A DNA stretch of 64,000 nucleotides from Larkinella soli (GCF_003703975.1 NZ_QTJY01000003.1:1-64000), one strand, 5' to 3'. Positions 52,805 through 61,905 are shown, counted from the stretch's first letter. Numbers and translations are program-made. The notes: generated by a model not told the origin, from the letters alone.

Positions 52805-54937
52805 TTATTTCAGAAGCTGATACACCAGAAACGCCGAGACGTAGGCCAGCACGCTCATGTAGGCGAGCTGGATGGCGGGCCATTTCCATCCCCTGGTTTC
52901 CCGGTAGACGATGGCAATGGTGCTCATGCACATCATGGCGAAGACGTAGAAAATCAGGAGTGAAAAGGCCAGCGCGGGCGTAAACATCGGCCCGCCCGTT
53001 TCGGGATTGACCTCATTGCGCAGTTTCTCCTTGACGGTATTGGTGTTTTCGTCGTCGGCGCTGCCGATGCTGTAGATGGTCGCCATCGTTCCGACGAAGA
53101 CTTCCCGGGCGGCAAACGAACTGATCAGGGCAATACCGATCTTCCAGTCATATCCCAGCGGTTTGATCACCGGCTCGATCACTTTGCCGAAACGACCCGC
53201 GTAGGAGGCCTCCAGGCGCCCGGCGGCCACCCGGTTTTCCAGCTGATCGGACGGCAGATCGCGGTACGACTGTCGGATACGGGTTTCGGCCTCCTCCATC
53301 GACTGACCGGGGCCGTAGGAGGCCAGCACCCACAGGATGACGGAAATGGCGAGAATGACCCGCCCGGCTTCCAGAACGAACGATTTGACGCTGTCCCAGA
53401 CGGTCAGGCCCACATTGGTCCAGCGGGGCCACTTGTAGGTCGGCAGTTCCATGACGAACACGCTGCGTTCGCGCGCCCGGACAATCTTCTTGAAGACGTA
53501 GGCCGCTACGAGGGCCGCCGTCAGCCCCAGCAGGTACAGCCCCATCATCACCAGCCCCTGGAGGTTAAAAACACCGAGGACGGTTCGGGCCGGAACCACC
53601 AGCGCGATCAGAATGGTATAAATCGGCAGCCTGGCCGAGCAACTCATCAGCGGGGTGACCAGGATGGTGATGAGCCGCTCCCGCCAGGAACCGATGCTGC
53701 GCGTGGCCATGATGGCCGGAACGGCGCAGGCGACACCGGAAATCAGCGGCACCACGCTCCGGCCGTTCAGTCCGAACTGCCGCATGATGCGGTCCATGAG
53801 CACCATCACCCGCGACATATAGCCGGATTCCTCCAGCAGCGATACCAGCATGAACAGGAAGGCGATCTGCGGAATGAAGACGATGACCCCGCCGATGCCG
53901 GCCAGCACTCCGTCGGTCAGCAGGCTGGTCAGCGGCCCTTCCGGCAATCGTTCCTGAAGCGTTCCGTTCAGCCAGGCCACGCCCGAATCGATGGCATCCA
54001 TGAAGGGCTGCGCCCAAGCGAAGATGGCCTGGAAGATCAGCAGCAAAACGGTCGCAAAGAGGGCGTAGCCCCAGAAGGGATGCAGCAGAACCCGGTCGAT
54101 CCGCTGGCTCCAGGTCGACTGGCCCAGCGGCCGCTTATCGGTAACGACTTCCTTCACCACCTTCCCGATTCTCCGGTAGCGTTCGATGGTTTCGCGGGCC
54201 TGAAAGTCCTGTTCGTTGAACCGGTGTTTCTCGATCAGCGCGTCCAGCCCGACCCGCTGCTGCTGGTTCAGGAAGGAAAAGCCGTCGTGCTGAATCAGAT
54301 ACTGAAGAGCCACATAGTTGTTTTCGAGCCGATACTGGTTCCGGACGTCCGTAATCAGTCCGTTCAGTTCACGGGCGGGGTCGAAGAAGAGGCTTTCGGC
54401 ATGAGCCGGTGTTTCGAGCAGGTTCCGGACCGCCTGTTTCAGCAGGTCGAGCCCCTCTCCCATCCGGGCATTGATCTTGACGACGGGCACGCCCAGTTGC
54501 ATCGACAGACGCACCGCATTGACCTCCTGAAGCTGCTGCCGGGCGACGTCGAGCATGTTCAGGGCCAGGACGACTGGCACGCCGAGGTCGACGATCTGGC
54601 TGAAAAGCAGGAGGTTCCGGCTCAGGTTGGAGGCATCCACAACCACCACCGCCACATCCGGATAATCGCTGTGGGCAGGATTCGCCAGAATATCGGTGAC
54701 GATCTGTTCGTCGAGGGATTTCGGGTAAATGCTGTAGACGCCCGGAAGATCGACCACCACGGCTTCGAGACCGGCGGTGCCGGCCTGCTCAGGCAGGGAG
54801 GTGAGGCCGGATTTCTTGTCGACCGTCACGCCCGGAAAGTTGCCTACTTTCTGGCGCAGGCCGGTAAGCTGGTTAAACAGAGAGGATTTACCGGAGTTCG
54901 GGTTGCCGACGAGAGCTATGACTGGTTTAGATTTCAA
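52805..54937 (-). CDS. feoB: Ferrous iron transporter FeoB
   Basis: FeoB imports Fe2+ across the inner membrane. The N-terminal G domain has G1 GNPNSGKSSLFNQLTG (residues 11-26), G3 DLPGVYSIYPKSLDEQ and G4 LNMLD. A helical GDI-like region (about 165-270) follows. The membrane part has two Gate repeats (GYMSRVMVLMDRIMRQFGLNG and VPLISGVACAVPAIMATR, then SSFAAREVFVGTMATIYS). The 710-residue length is usual. FeoA is encoded 58 bases upstream on the same strand, forming a feoAB operon. Confidence 0.97.
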   Translation of the reverse strand: MKSKPVIALVGNPNSGKSSLFNQLTGLRQKVGNFPGVTVDKKSGLTSLPEQAGTAGLEAVVVDLPGVYSIYPKSLDEQIVTDILANPAHSDYPDVAVVVVDASNLSRNLLLFSQIVDLGVPVVLALNMLDVARQQLQEVNAVRLSMQLGVPVVKINARMGEGLDLLKQAVRNLLETPAHAESLFFDPARELNGLITDVRNQYRLENNYVALQYLIQHDGFSFLNQQQRVGLDALIEKHRFNEQDFQARETIERYRRIGKVVKEVVTDKRPLGQSTWSQRIDRVLLHPFWGYALFATVLLLIFQAIFAWAQPFMDAIDSGVAWLNGTLQERLPEGPLTSLLTDGVLAGIGGVIVFIPQIAFLFMLVSLLEESGYMSRVMVLMDRIMRQFGLNGRSVVPLISGVACAVPAIMATRSIGSWRERLITILVTPLMSCSARLPIYTILIALVVPARTVLGVFNLQGLVMMGLYLLGLTAALVAAYVFKKIVRARERSVFVMELPTYKWPRWTNVGLTVWDSVKSFVLEAGRVILAISVILWVLASYGPGQSMEEAETRIRQSYRDLPSDQLENRVAAGRLEASYAGRFGKVIEPVIKPLGYDWKIGIALISSFAAREVFVGTMATIYSIGSADDENTNTVKEKLRNEVNPETGGPMFTPALAFSLLIFYVFAMMCMSTIAIVYRETRGWKWPAIQLAYMSVLAYVSAFLVYQLLK

Positions 54938-54995
54938 GGATGTAAAGCGTCAGAATGATTCAGGTGCATTCCGGAACGGGGATGCCCGCGCGGGG

Positions 54996-55220
54996 TCACT
55001 CGACCAGAATGGTGGATGCTTCCGACTTCCGCATCGACAGGCAGTACCCCGAAACGTTCAGGCAGATCGGGTCACCGAGCGGGGCCTTGCAGTGAAGGCT
55101 GATTTCCGCGCCGGGAAGGCACCCCATTTCAAGCAGTTTCAGGGACATCCACTGGTCACTGAACGACTTGATCACGGCTTTTTCTCCCACCTTTAAATCG
55201 GCGACGCTGCGTGTACTCAT
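54996..55220 (-). CDS. feoA: Ferrous iron transport protein FeoA
   Basis: The frame extends to 55277, but the start is set at 55220 (MSTRSVADLKVGEKAVIK). The 74-residue SH3-like domain has the FeoA pattern LKLLEMGCLPGAEISLHCKAP (read in pieces) and GDPICLNVSGYCLSMRK. FeoA is a small cytoplasmic partner of FeoB. An A/T-rich near-palindrome lies 28 bases upstream and may be an iron-regulator site. Confidence 0.93.
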   Translation of the reverse strand: MSTRSVADLKVGEKAVIKSFSDQWMSLKLLEMGCLPGAEISLHCKAPLGDPICLNVSGYCLSMRKSEASTILVE

Positions 55221-55247
55221 GCGAAACTGCCCGGCCACGGGACACCC

Positions 55248-55263
55248 ATTATTTAGAATTATT
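55248..55263. promoter_or_regulatory. Possible iron-regulator operator upstream of feoA
   Basis: ATTATTTAGAATTATT is an A/T-rich imperfect palindrome in otherwise G+C-rich DNA, 28 bases before the feoA start. Position and composition suggest a Fur- or DtxR-type site, but the match to any consensus is weak. Confidence 0.25.
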
Positions 55264-55464
55264 ACAAACAAACACAATGTTACGCCCGCCGGTTCGCTTT
55301 TCCAAACAAAGGGCCAAAAAATTCGGAACGCCGGCCGCCCGGCCCATAAACGACGGAAATAGTTATTGAAAACGAAACCATTCCCGCGAGCCCAGCCGGG
55401 CCGAATTTAGATTTTTCCCCGAAAAAACTGCCCCGGCGATCAAGCGGAACTGGCATTTGTGTTG

Positions 55465-55472
55465 TAATTTTG
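55465..55472 (+). promoter_or_regulatory. Bacteroidota -7 promoter element (TAATTTTG) for the ccm operon
   Basis: TAATTTTG matches TAnnTTTG. It ends one base before the first ATG of the ccmB frame (55474), so transcription should start downstream of that ATG. This favours the ccmB start at 55552 and gives a leader of about 70 bases. Confidence 0.5.
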
Positions 55473-55551
55473 TATGTTAAAAGGACCACGGGGACGGACC
55501 CCGGTTCTCCTTTCGACCAATCGTAGGGTATATGGCCCGCTGCACAGGATG

Positions 55552-56214
55552 ATGCGACAAATCGGCGTTTTGATGGAAAAGGAATTCCGGCTGGAGTGGC
55601 GGCAACGGTACGCGCTGAACGGAATGCTCCTGTACATCGTCAGCACCGTTTTCGTCTGCTTTCTGAGTTTCAGTCTGCGCCGGAACCAGCTGACGCCGAT
55701 GGTCTGGAACGCGCTGTTCTGGATCATCCTGCTGTTTACGGCCATCAACGCCATTGCCAAGAGTTTCGTGCAGGAACGGGCCGGCCGGTTATTGTATTAT
55801 TATACCCTGGCCAGTCCGCAGCAGATTATCATCTCGAAGATTCTCTACAACACGATCCTGATGGTGGTGCTGGCCGGTCTGGGCTTCAGCTTTTACACAC
55901 TCGTGATGGGCAACCAGGTGCAGGACCTGCCGCTGTTTCTGGCCAACCTGCTGTTGGGGTCGGTCGGCTTTGCCGCTTCGCTGACACTGGTGGCCGGCAT
56001 TGCCTCGAAGGCGGAGAACAGTGCCACCCTGATGGCCGTACTCAGCTTCCCGGTGGTGCTTCCTTTGCTGTTAATGCTGATTCGGGTGTCAAAAAATGCA
56101 CTTGACGGACTCGACCGTAGCGTAAGTCTGGATGAAATAGGTACTTTACTGGCCATCGATGCCATTGTCCTGGCCCTGTCCTGGATGCTGTTTCCCTATC
56201 TCTGGCGGAGTTAG
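55552..56214 (+). CDS. ccmB: Haem exporter subunit CcmB
   Basis: CcmB is the membrane subunit of the haem-handling ABC transporter CcmAB in cytochrome c maturation. From ATG 55552 (MRQIGVLMEKEFRLEWRQRYALNG, in pieces) the protein has 220 residues, the family norm. Six membrane helices are visible, the first in GMLLYIVSTVFVCFLSFSL. The longer frame from 55474 overlaps the promoter. The ATPase gene ccmA is not in the window. Confidence 0.92.
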   Translation: MRQIGVLMEKEFRLEWRQRYALNGMLLYIVSTVFVCFLSFSLRRNQLTPMVWNALFWIILLFTAINAIAKSFVQERAGRLLYYYTLASPQQIIISKILYNTILMVVLAGLGFSFYTLVMGNQVQDLPLFLANLLLGSVGFAASLTLVAGIASKAENSATLMAVLSFPVVLPLLLMLIRVSKNALDGLDRSVSLDEIGTLLAIDAIVLALSWMLFPYLWRS

Positions 56215-56288
56215 CCTCCGGGACGGCGGTCCGGTTTCAGGTAGAATATTTCCGATTTTTCAATCACGGTTTCAACCCGTGTTTATCT

Positions 56289-57002
56289 ATGAAAAATAAT
56301 TCGAAGGCAACCCGCTGGTGGAAAGCGCTGGCGGTTCTCATTCTGACCTACGTCATCGTTCAGGGACTGATCGGGACGGTGCCCCGGCAGCCGATTCTGA
56401 ACGAAAGCATCCGGAACGTCTATTTTCACGTACCCCTGTGGTTCGGCATGATCATTCTCATGCTCACCTCGATGGTGTTCTCGATCCGGTACCTGCGCTC
56501 CGGCAACATGGACCACGACACGGTGGCCGTCGAGTTTGCCAATACGGCCATCCTCTTCGGCGTCCTCGGCTGTGCGACCGGTTCGGTCTGGGCCAACTAT
56601 ACCTGGGGTGAGCCCTGGCCCAACGACCCGAAAACGAACGGGGTAGCGGTGGCGATGCTGATGTATTTCGCCTACCTCATCCTCCGCAACTCGTTCGACG
56701 ACGAACTGCGCCGGGCCCGGATTTCGGCAATCTACAACATCTTCACCTTTGCCGTGTTTATCCCGCTGATCTTCATCCTGCCCCGTCTGACCGACTCCCT
56801 GCACCCCGGCAACGGCGGCAACCCGGCCTTCGGTCAGTACGATATGGACAACCAGATGCGGGCGGTATTCTATCCGGCCATCATCGGCTTTACGCTGCTG
56901 GGCGTCTGGATTACCGAACTGCGGGTCCGGCTGAGAAGACTCAGGGAACTCACTGACGACATTCAGGACCCGCTGCCGAAAGCCCGCACCACGGCGGAAT
57001 GA
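56289..57002 (+). CDS. ccmC: Cytochrome c biogenesis protein CcmC
   Basis: CcmC is a six-helix membrane protein that attaches haem to CcmE on the periplasmic side. The 237-residue protein has the haem-handling tryptophan-rich motif in TGSVWANYTWGEPWPNDPK and the His ligands in YFHVPLWFGMIILM and SLHPGNGG. The WGxxW-D-x-K pattern is slightly divergent, with W-P-N-D-P-K. It lies 74 bases after ccmB in the same operon. Confidence 0.93.
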   Translation: MKNNSKATRWWKALAVLILTYVIVQGLIGTVPRQPILNESIRNVYFHVPLWFGMIILMLTSMVFSIRYLRSGNMDHDTVAVEFANTAILFGVLGCATGSVWANYTWGEPWPNDPKTNGVAVAMLMYFAYLILRNSFDDELRRARISAIYNIFTFAVFIPLIFILPRLTDSLHPGNGGNPAFGQYDMDNQMRAVFYPAIIGFTLLGVWITELRVRLRRLRELTDDIQDPLPKARTTAE

Positions 57003-57011
57003 TTTGATCCT

Positions 57012-57019
57012 TACTTTTG
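57012..57019 (+). promoter_or_regulatory. Bacteroidota -7 promoter element (TACTTTTG) inside the ccm operon
   Basis: TACTTTTG matches TAnnTTTG and lies 26 bases before the ccmD ATG, suggesting an internal promoter for ccmDEF with a leader of about 20 bases. Confidence 0.45.
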
Positions 57020-57045
57020 TTCCATAATCAGCCTTTCTGTTCGAT

Positions 57046-57255
57046 ATGATCAATAAACTAATAGCCCTTTGCCTGTTTCTTCTGCTGTCCGTCGGCGCCC
57101 GGGCACAGGAAGTTGAAATGGCGGACCAACTCCGTCAGGACGGCAAAATCTGGGTGGTTGTTCTGGTGATCGGCGTTACCTTTGCCGGTATTGTGTATTA
57201 CCTCGTCCGACTGGATAACAAGATCAGTAAGTTAGAGAAAGAGATCAGAAAATGA
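57046..57255 (+). CDS. ccmD: CcmD family protein
   Basis: The 69-residue protein has a hydrophobic start that may be a cleaved signal (LIALCLFLLLSVGARAQ). A second membrane helix (VVVLVIGVTFAGIVYYLV) and a charged C-terminus (RLDNKISKLEKEIRK) follow. CcmD stabilises the CcmABC-haem-CcmE complex. Its last codon overlaps the ccmE start by 4 bases (ATGA), so the two are coupled. Confidence 0.85.
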   Translation: MINKLIALCLFLLLSVGARAQEVEMADQLRQDGKIWVVVLVIGVTFAGIVYYLVRLDNKISKLEKEIRK

Positions 57256-57692
57256 AGAAGAGCCATATTCTCGCCATCATCGTCATCGCCATCGCCATCG
57301 GTATCATCGTCTCCACGGCCGGCGACGCCAGTTCCTACGTTTCCTTCAACCAGGCCGCCGAACTCGCCCAGGGTGGGGAGGCCGACGCCGTGCACGTGGT
57401 CGGGAAGCTGACCAAGGACACGCAGGGCCAGATCACCAACATGGTGTATCAGCCCCAGGTCGACCCGAACCATTTCGAATTTACGCTGGTAGACAACGAG
57501 AACCGGACCCAAAAGGTGGTCTACAACGCTCCGAAACCCCAGGATTTCGACCGTTCGGAGCAGGTCGTCGTGATCGGCACCATGCAGGGCGACCATTTCA
57601 AAGCCGATAAAATCCTGCTGAAGTGTCCGTCGAAATACCAGGAGAACAAACTGGAAACGAAGGAGTACGAAGCGAAAACCGCAAAACTGTAA
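57252..57692 (+). CDS. ccmE: Haem chaperone CcmE, CxxxY type
   Basis: CcmE carries haem from CcmC to the CcmF complex. The 146-residue protein has one N-terminal anchor (ILAIIVIAIAIGIIVSTAG) and an OB-fold domain (VHVVGKLTKD to FKADKILLKCPSKYQ). The covalent haem site is KCPSKY, i.e. Cys in place of the His of HxxxY, as in the archaeal and Desulfovibrio-type proteins. Its stop overlaps the ccmF ATG by one base (TAATG). Confidence 0.93.
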   Translation: MKKSHILAIIVIAIAIGIIVSTAGDASSYVSFNQAAELAQGGEADAVHVVGKLTKDTQGQITNMVYQPQVDPNHFEFTLVDNENRTQKVVYNAPKPQDFDRSEQVVVIGTMQGDHFKADKILLKCPSKYQENKLETKEYEAKTAKL

Positions 57693-60304
57693 TGATTCAT
57701 ACCACTGTAGGCAATATCGGGCACCTGTTCGTCCTCATCTCGTTCGTGACGGCCCTGGTGGCGACGTATGCATATCTGAAAGCGGCCCTCGGCCAGGACG
57801 ACCTTTCTGCGAATCAGGACTGGAAACGGCTGGCCCGCGGGGCTTTCTACCTGCATGGCATCGCCATCGTCGGCATCGTGGGCGCCCTGTTTTACATCGT
57901 TGCCAATCACTATTACGAATACCACTACGCCTGGAGCTATTCGTCGCGCTCGCTGCCGGCCGAATACATCATCTCCAGCTTCTGGCACGGTCAGGAAGGC
58001 AGTTTTCTGCTCTGGCTTTTCTGGAACGCCGTGCTGGGCGTCATTCTGATCAACACCAACAAGCGGTGGGAAGCGCCCATGATGACCATCTTCGCGCTGG
58101 TTCAGGCTTTCCTGGCTTCCATGATTCTCGGCGTCGTGTTCGGCGGCTCCATCAAGATCGGCAGCTCCCCCTTCCTGCTGCTGCGGGATGCGATGCCGGA
58201 CGCCCCCATCTTCACGACCAACCCCAACTACGTTCCGGAAGACGGAAAGGGCATGAACCCGCTGCTCCAGAACTACTGGATGGTGATTCACCCGCCGACG
58301 CTCTTCCTCGGATATGCCACGACCCTGATTCCGTTCGCCTACTGCCTCGCCGGCCTCTGGCGCAACGAACCGAAGGAGTGGATGCGTCCGGCCCTGCCGT
58401 GGGCGCTGTTCTCGGCGATGGTGCTGGGCGTCGGGATTCTGATGGGCGGTTACTGGGCCTATGAAACGCTCAACTTCGGCGGCTACTGGAACTGGGATCC
58501 CGTCGAAAACTCGGTGCTGGTCCCCTGGATCGTGCTGGTGGCGGCCATCCACACGATGCTGATCGCCAAAAAAAGCTCGGCCGGTCTGAAGTCGGCCATC
58601 ATCCTCAGCGTCGCGACCTTCATCCTGATTCTGTACTCCACCTTCCTGACCCGCAGCGGGATTCTGGGTAACTCCTCGGTTCACTCCTTTACGGACCTGG
58701 GGCTTTCCGGCCAGCTGCTGATCTATATGCTGGCTTTCGTATTTCTGGCCGGCGGGCTGATGGTGGCCAAATGGAAGCTGATTCCTTCCGACGCGGAGGA
58801 AACCTCCGTTTATTCGAAGGAATTCTGGCTGTTCATCGGCGCTACCGTGCTGTGTCTGGCCAGTTTTCAGGTGCTGGCCACTACCTCCATTCCGGTCTAT
58901 AACAAGATCATGGAATCGTTCGGAGTGGTTTCCAACCTCGCCATGCCGGCCGATCAGATCGCCCACTACAATAAGTTCCAGACCTGGTTTTTCGCGCTGG
59001 TAGCGGTCCTGACGGGCGTCGGGCAGTATATCTGGTGGAAGAAATCCGGCAAGGGCAACTGGAACGCCCTGATCACCACGGCCATGGTTACGCTGTTCAT
59101 CAGCGGGGCCCTGATCGCCTTCGGCCAGATCACCAAACCCGCCTACATGGCGCTGCTGACCACGGCGGTGTTTGCCGTCGTTGCCAACGGCACTATTCTC
59201 TGGGGCATCATCCGGGGCAATTACCGCCTGTCCGGCGGGGCCGTCACCCACATCGGGGTCGGGCTGATGCTGATCGGGGTGCTGTTCTCGTCCGGCTATT
59301 CGAAAGTCGTATCGATGAACAACACGGGGCTGATGATCTCCAACAGCGAGGATTACACCAAGAACGACAACAAGGAGAACAAGGAAAACGTCATCCTGTG
59401 GCTTGGACAGCCCCAGAAAATGAGCGGCTATATGCTGACCTACCGCGGCCAGCGTATCGAAATCCGCGACGTTCCCGGCTACGTTCCGCGCAACTGGGTA
59501 ACCACCATCGACGGGGACTTCCACGGGATCGCCCTGCGCGACATTGAGCTGAACGGCAAGGTGTACCACAAAAAAGGCGACACGCTGGCGCTGCATCCCG
59601 AGAACACGTACTACGAGGTCGAGTACCGCGAACCGAGCGGCAAAATCTTCTCGCTCTACCCGCGGGCCCAGATCAACGAACAGATGGGCAACGGCGGTAT
59701 CCTGCCTTCGCCGGACATCCAGCGTATGCTCGGGAAAGACCTCTACACCTACGTCAACTCGGTTCCCGACCCCAACAGCGAAGGCAGCTGGAGTCCTACG
59801 GAAACCTACCGGATCGCTCCGAAAGATACCTTTTTCGTGAACGATTACGTAGCCATCTTCGACAACGTGGTGCAGACCCGGGAGGTCGAAGGCACGCAGC
59901 TCGGCCCGAACGATGCGGCCGTCAAAGCCGTCATCCGGATTCTGGACAAGGAGCGGGAATATGTGCTGACGCCGGCCTTCATCATCCGGGACCGCATGGT
60001 GGGCCGCAAGGCCGAAACCAGCGAGGAACTGGGCCTCCGGCTGCAACTGAACGAGATCGACCCGCAAACCGGGCTGTTTACCTTTGCCGCCAATACCACC
60101 CAGCGGGACTATATCGTCATGAAGGCGATGGAGAAACCCCTGATCAACCTGCTCTGGCTCGGTACCCTGGTGCTGGTGGTCGGCTTCTCGATGGCGGCCT
60201 TCCGTCGCTACCGCGAATTCATCAAAATGCGCGATAAAGAAGCCGCGCCGGTGGTTGCCCGAAAAGCTTCGGCCGCGCCCCCTAAAGCCATCAGCCGGCA
60301 GTAG
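57692..60304 (+). CDS. ccmF: Cytochrome c haem lyase subunit CcmF
   Basis: CcmF ligates haem to apocytochrome c in the periplasm. The start at 57692 (MIHTTVGNIGHLFVLIS) is chosen because the frame before it lies within ccmE. The 870-residue protein has about 15 membrane helices and the tryptophan-rich haem motif GGYWNWDPVENSVLVPW. Conserved His residues are in SSFWHGQEGSFLLW and VIHPPTLFLGY, and a large periplasmic domain lies near residues 560-830. It is the last gene of the ccm run. Confidence 0.95.
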   Translation: MIHTTVGNIGHLFVLISFVTALVATYAYLKAALGQDDLSANQDWKRLARGAFYLHGIAIVGIVGALFYIVANHYYEYHYAWSYSSRSLPAEYIISSFWHGQEGSFLLWLFWNAVLGVILINTNKRWEAPMMTIFALVQAFLASMILGVVFGGSIKIGSSPFLLLRDAMPDAPIFTTNPNYVPEDGKGMNPLLQNYWMVIHPPTLFLGYATTLIPFAYCLAGLWRNEPKEWMRPALPWALFSAMVLGVGILMGGYWAYETLNFGGYWNWDPVENSVLVPWIVLVAAIHTMLIAKKSSAGLKSAIILSVATFILILYSTFLTRSGILGNSSVHSFTDLGLSGQLLIYMLAFVFLAGGLMVAKWKLIPSDAEETSVYSKEFWLFIGATVLCLASFQVLATTSIPVYNKIMESFGVVSNLAMPADQIAHYNKFQTWFFALVAVLTGVGQYIWWKKSGKGNWNALITTAMVTLFISGALIAFGQITKPAYMALLTTAVFAVVANGTILWGIIRGNYRLSGGAVTHIGVGLMLIGVLFSSGYSKVVSMNNTGLMISNSEDYTKNDNKENKENVILWLGQPQKMSGYMLTYRGQRIEIRDVPGYVPRNWVTTIDGDFHGIALRDIELNGKVYHKKGDTLALHPENTYYEVEYREPSGKIFSLYPRAQINEQMGNGGILPSPDIQRMLGKDLYTYVNSVPDPNSEGSWSPTETYRIAPKDTFFVNDYVAIFDNVVQTREVEGTQLGPNDAAVKAVIRILDKEREYVLTPAFIIRDRMVGRKAETSEELGLRLQLNEIDPQTGLFTFAANTTQRDYIVMKAMEKPLINLLWLGTLVLVVGFSMAAFRRYREFIKMRDKEAAPVVARKASAAPPKAISRQ

Positions 60305-60314
60305 GCTCTTTCAG

Positions 60315-60347
60315 CCGGCAGGCCCGCCTTTTTCCGGGGCCTGCCGG
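60315..60347 (+). terminator. Hairpin after ccmF
   Basis: CCGGCAGGCCC (60315-60325) pairs perfectly with GGGCCTGCCGG (60337-60347), an 11-bp stem. It starts 10 bases after the ccmF stop. The T-rich tract lies in the loop rather than after the stem, so termination may be weak and allow read-through into the next genes. Confidence 0.55.
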
Positions 60348-60367
60348 TTGTCTGCCCCACACCCCCT

Positions 60368-60604
60368 ATGAAAATCACGGAGACCCTTCTTATTTCCGCT
60401 TCCATCGGTTGTTTTATTCTCTGGATCATGGAGTTCCGGCGGACAGGCAGTTTTGGTGAACATTACTGGCTGATTATGCTGTGTCTCGCCTTTTTGCTCG
60501 GTTTTCAGTATGTTCGTACCCAGCGCCTGAACCGAAGCGGCCAGGGGCCGGTTGTCACCTTCAAACAACCGAAGAAAAAACCGACGCGCAAAAAGAAATC
60601 CTGA
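60368..60604 (+). CDS. Small two-helix membrane protein (78 aa)
   Basis: Two hydrophobic segments (LLISASIGCFILWIM and YWLIMLCLAFLLGFQYV) are followed by a very basic tail (KQPKKKPTRKKKS) that should lie in the cytoplasm. No family is recognised. It lies 4 bases before the CNNM transporter gene, so the two are probably co-expressed. Confidence 0.6.
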   Translation: MKITETLLISASIGCFILWIMEFRRTGSFGEHYWLIMLCLAFLLGFQYVRTQRLNRSGQGPVVTFKQPKKKPTRKKKS

Positions 60605-60608
60605 TCGG

Positions 60609-61904
60609 ATGGAATCCTATAGCATCTTGCTGGGTGCATTCATTGCATTGGTCCTGGCGGGGTTCTTCTCGGCCGTCGAGATGGCCTACCAGTCCGTCAA
60701 CCGGCTTTATTTCGAACTCCACAGCAAGCAGGGTCCGCTGGGCGAAAAGCTCGTTTCGGCGTTTCTCAAGCAACCTATTCTCTTCGTCGGCACGACCCTG
60801 ACGGGCAATACGCTGTTCCTGGTGCTGTACGGGGTGCTGGGCGTCACGGTGCTGAACCCGGTTTTGCGGGACTCCCTGCCCGACCCGCTGACCAATCCCA
60901 TTTTTCTGATCATTCTGGAGACGCTGGTCCTGACGGTCCTGTTCATGCCGCTGGCGGATTATGTGCCGAAAAGCCTGGCGCTGATCCACCCCGACGCGTT
61001 TCTGGAACGGCTGGCCATTCCGATCTGGATCATCTACCAGGCCATTGCCCCGCTGGTGAGGCTGATGGTCTGGCTGACCCGAAAAATCGTGCAGATCATT
61101 CCGGGAAGCCGGTACTCCGAAATCCGGCCGGTGTTCGGGCTGATCGACCTCAACCACTACCTTCAGGAGGTCAATCAGCAGAAGCAGACCGACGATACCG
61201 AGGAGGAGATCGCCATCGACACCGACATTCTGAACAACGCCATCGAATTCCGGAATGTCGCCGTGCGCGACTGTATGATCCCCCGCACCGAAATTTCGGC
61301 CATCGAGATCGACGACACGATCGAGAACCTCCAGAAAGCTTTTCAGGATAGCGGCCATTCCAAGATCGTCGTCTACCGCGACAATCTGGACGATGTGATC
61401 GGCTACTGCCATGCCCTGGCGCTGTTCAAAAAGCCGGAAACCATCGAATCCATCCTGACGCCGATCCGGGTGGTCCCCGAGAGCATGCCGGCCCGGCTGC
61501 TGCTCGAAAAATTCCTGGCCGAACGGAAAAGCCTGGCGCTGGTGGTCGATGAGTTCGGCGGAGCCTCGGGGCTCGTCAGCGTGGAGGACCTGGTGGAGCA
61601 GATTTTCGGGGAGATTCAGGATGAATACGACACGAACGAGGACTGGACCGAACGGGCGCTGGAAGAAAACACCTGGCTCCTAAGCGCCCGGCACGAAATC
61701 GAATACCTGAATGAAACCTACGGCTGGAAAATCCCCGAGGGCGACTATGACACCCTCGGCGGGCTCATCCTGTCGGTCAACGAGCGCATCCCGGAGGTCA
61801 ACGACGTCATTGAAATGCCGCCTTTCACCTTCACGGTCCTTTCCATGAATGAAGCCCGCATTGATCTGGTGAAGGTGCAGGTGAACCCCTCTGAGGTCGA
61901 ATAA
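60609..61904 (+). CDS. CNNM/CorC-family transporter (hemolysin-like, DUF21-CBS-CorC_HlyC)
   Basis: The start is set at 60609 (MESYSILLGAFIALVL). The 431-residue protein has a DUF21 membrane domain (1-190; AGFFSAVEMAYQSVNRLY), a CBS pair (about 200-325; MIPRTEISAIEIDDTI) and a C-terminal CorC_HlyC domain (about 345-430; YDTLGGLILSVNERIPEV). Members export Mg2+ or other cations. In related Bacteroidota I recall this gene beside lptC and coaX; here it is about 20 kb away, so synteny appears rearranged. It converges on the LytTR regulator with a 1-base gap. Confidence 0.93.
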   Translation: MESYSILLGAFIALVLAGFFSAVEMAYQSVNRLYFELHSKQGPLGEKLVSAFLKQPILFVGTTLTGNTLFLVLYGVLGVTVLNPVLRDSLPDPLTNPIFLIILETLVLTVLFMPLADYVPKSLALIHPDAFLERLAIPIWIIYQAIAPLVRLMVWLTRKIVQIIPGSRYSEIRPVFGLIDLNHYLQEVNQQKQTDDTEEEIAIDTDILNNAIEFRNVAVRDCMIPRTEISAIEIDDTIENLQKAFQDSGHSKIVVYRDNLDDVIGYCHALALFKKPETIESILTPIRVVPESMPARLLLEKFLAERKSLALVVDEFGGASGLVSVEDLVEQIFGEIQDEYDTNEDWTERALEENTWLLSARHEIEYLNETYGWKIPEGDYDTLGGLILSVNERIPEVNDVIEMPPFTFTVLSMNEARIDLVKVQVNPSEVE

Positions 61905-61905
61905 T

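Noticed and set aside
57521-60067. 848-codon minus-strand open frame opposite ccmF
   Set aside because: Low-complexity His/Gln/Val/Asp/Gly-rich translation typical of the antisense of a G+C-rich gene; ccmF on the plus strand has complete family motifs.
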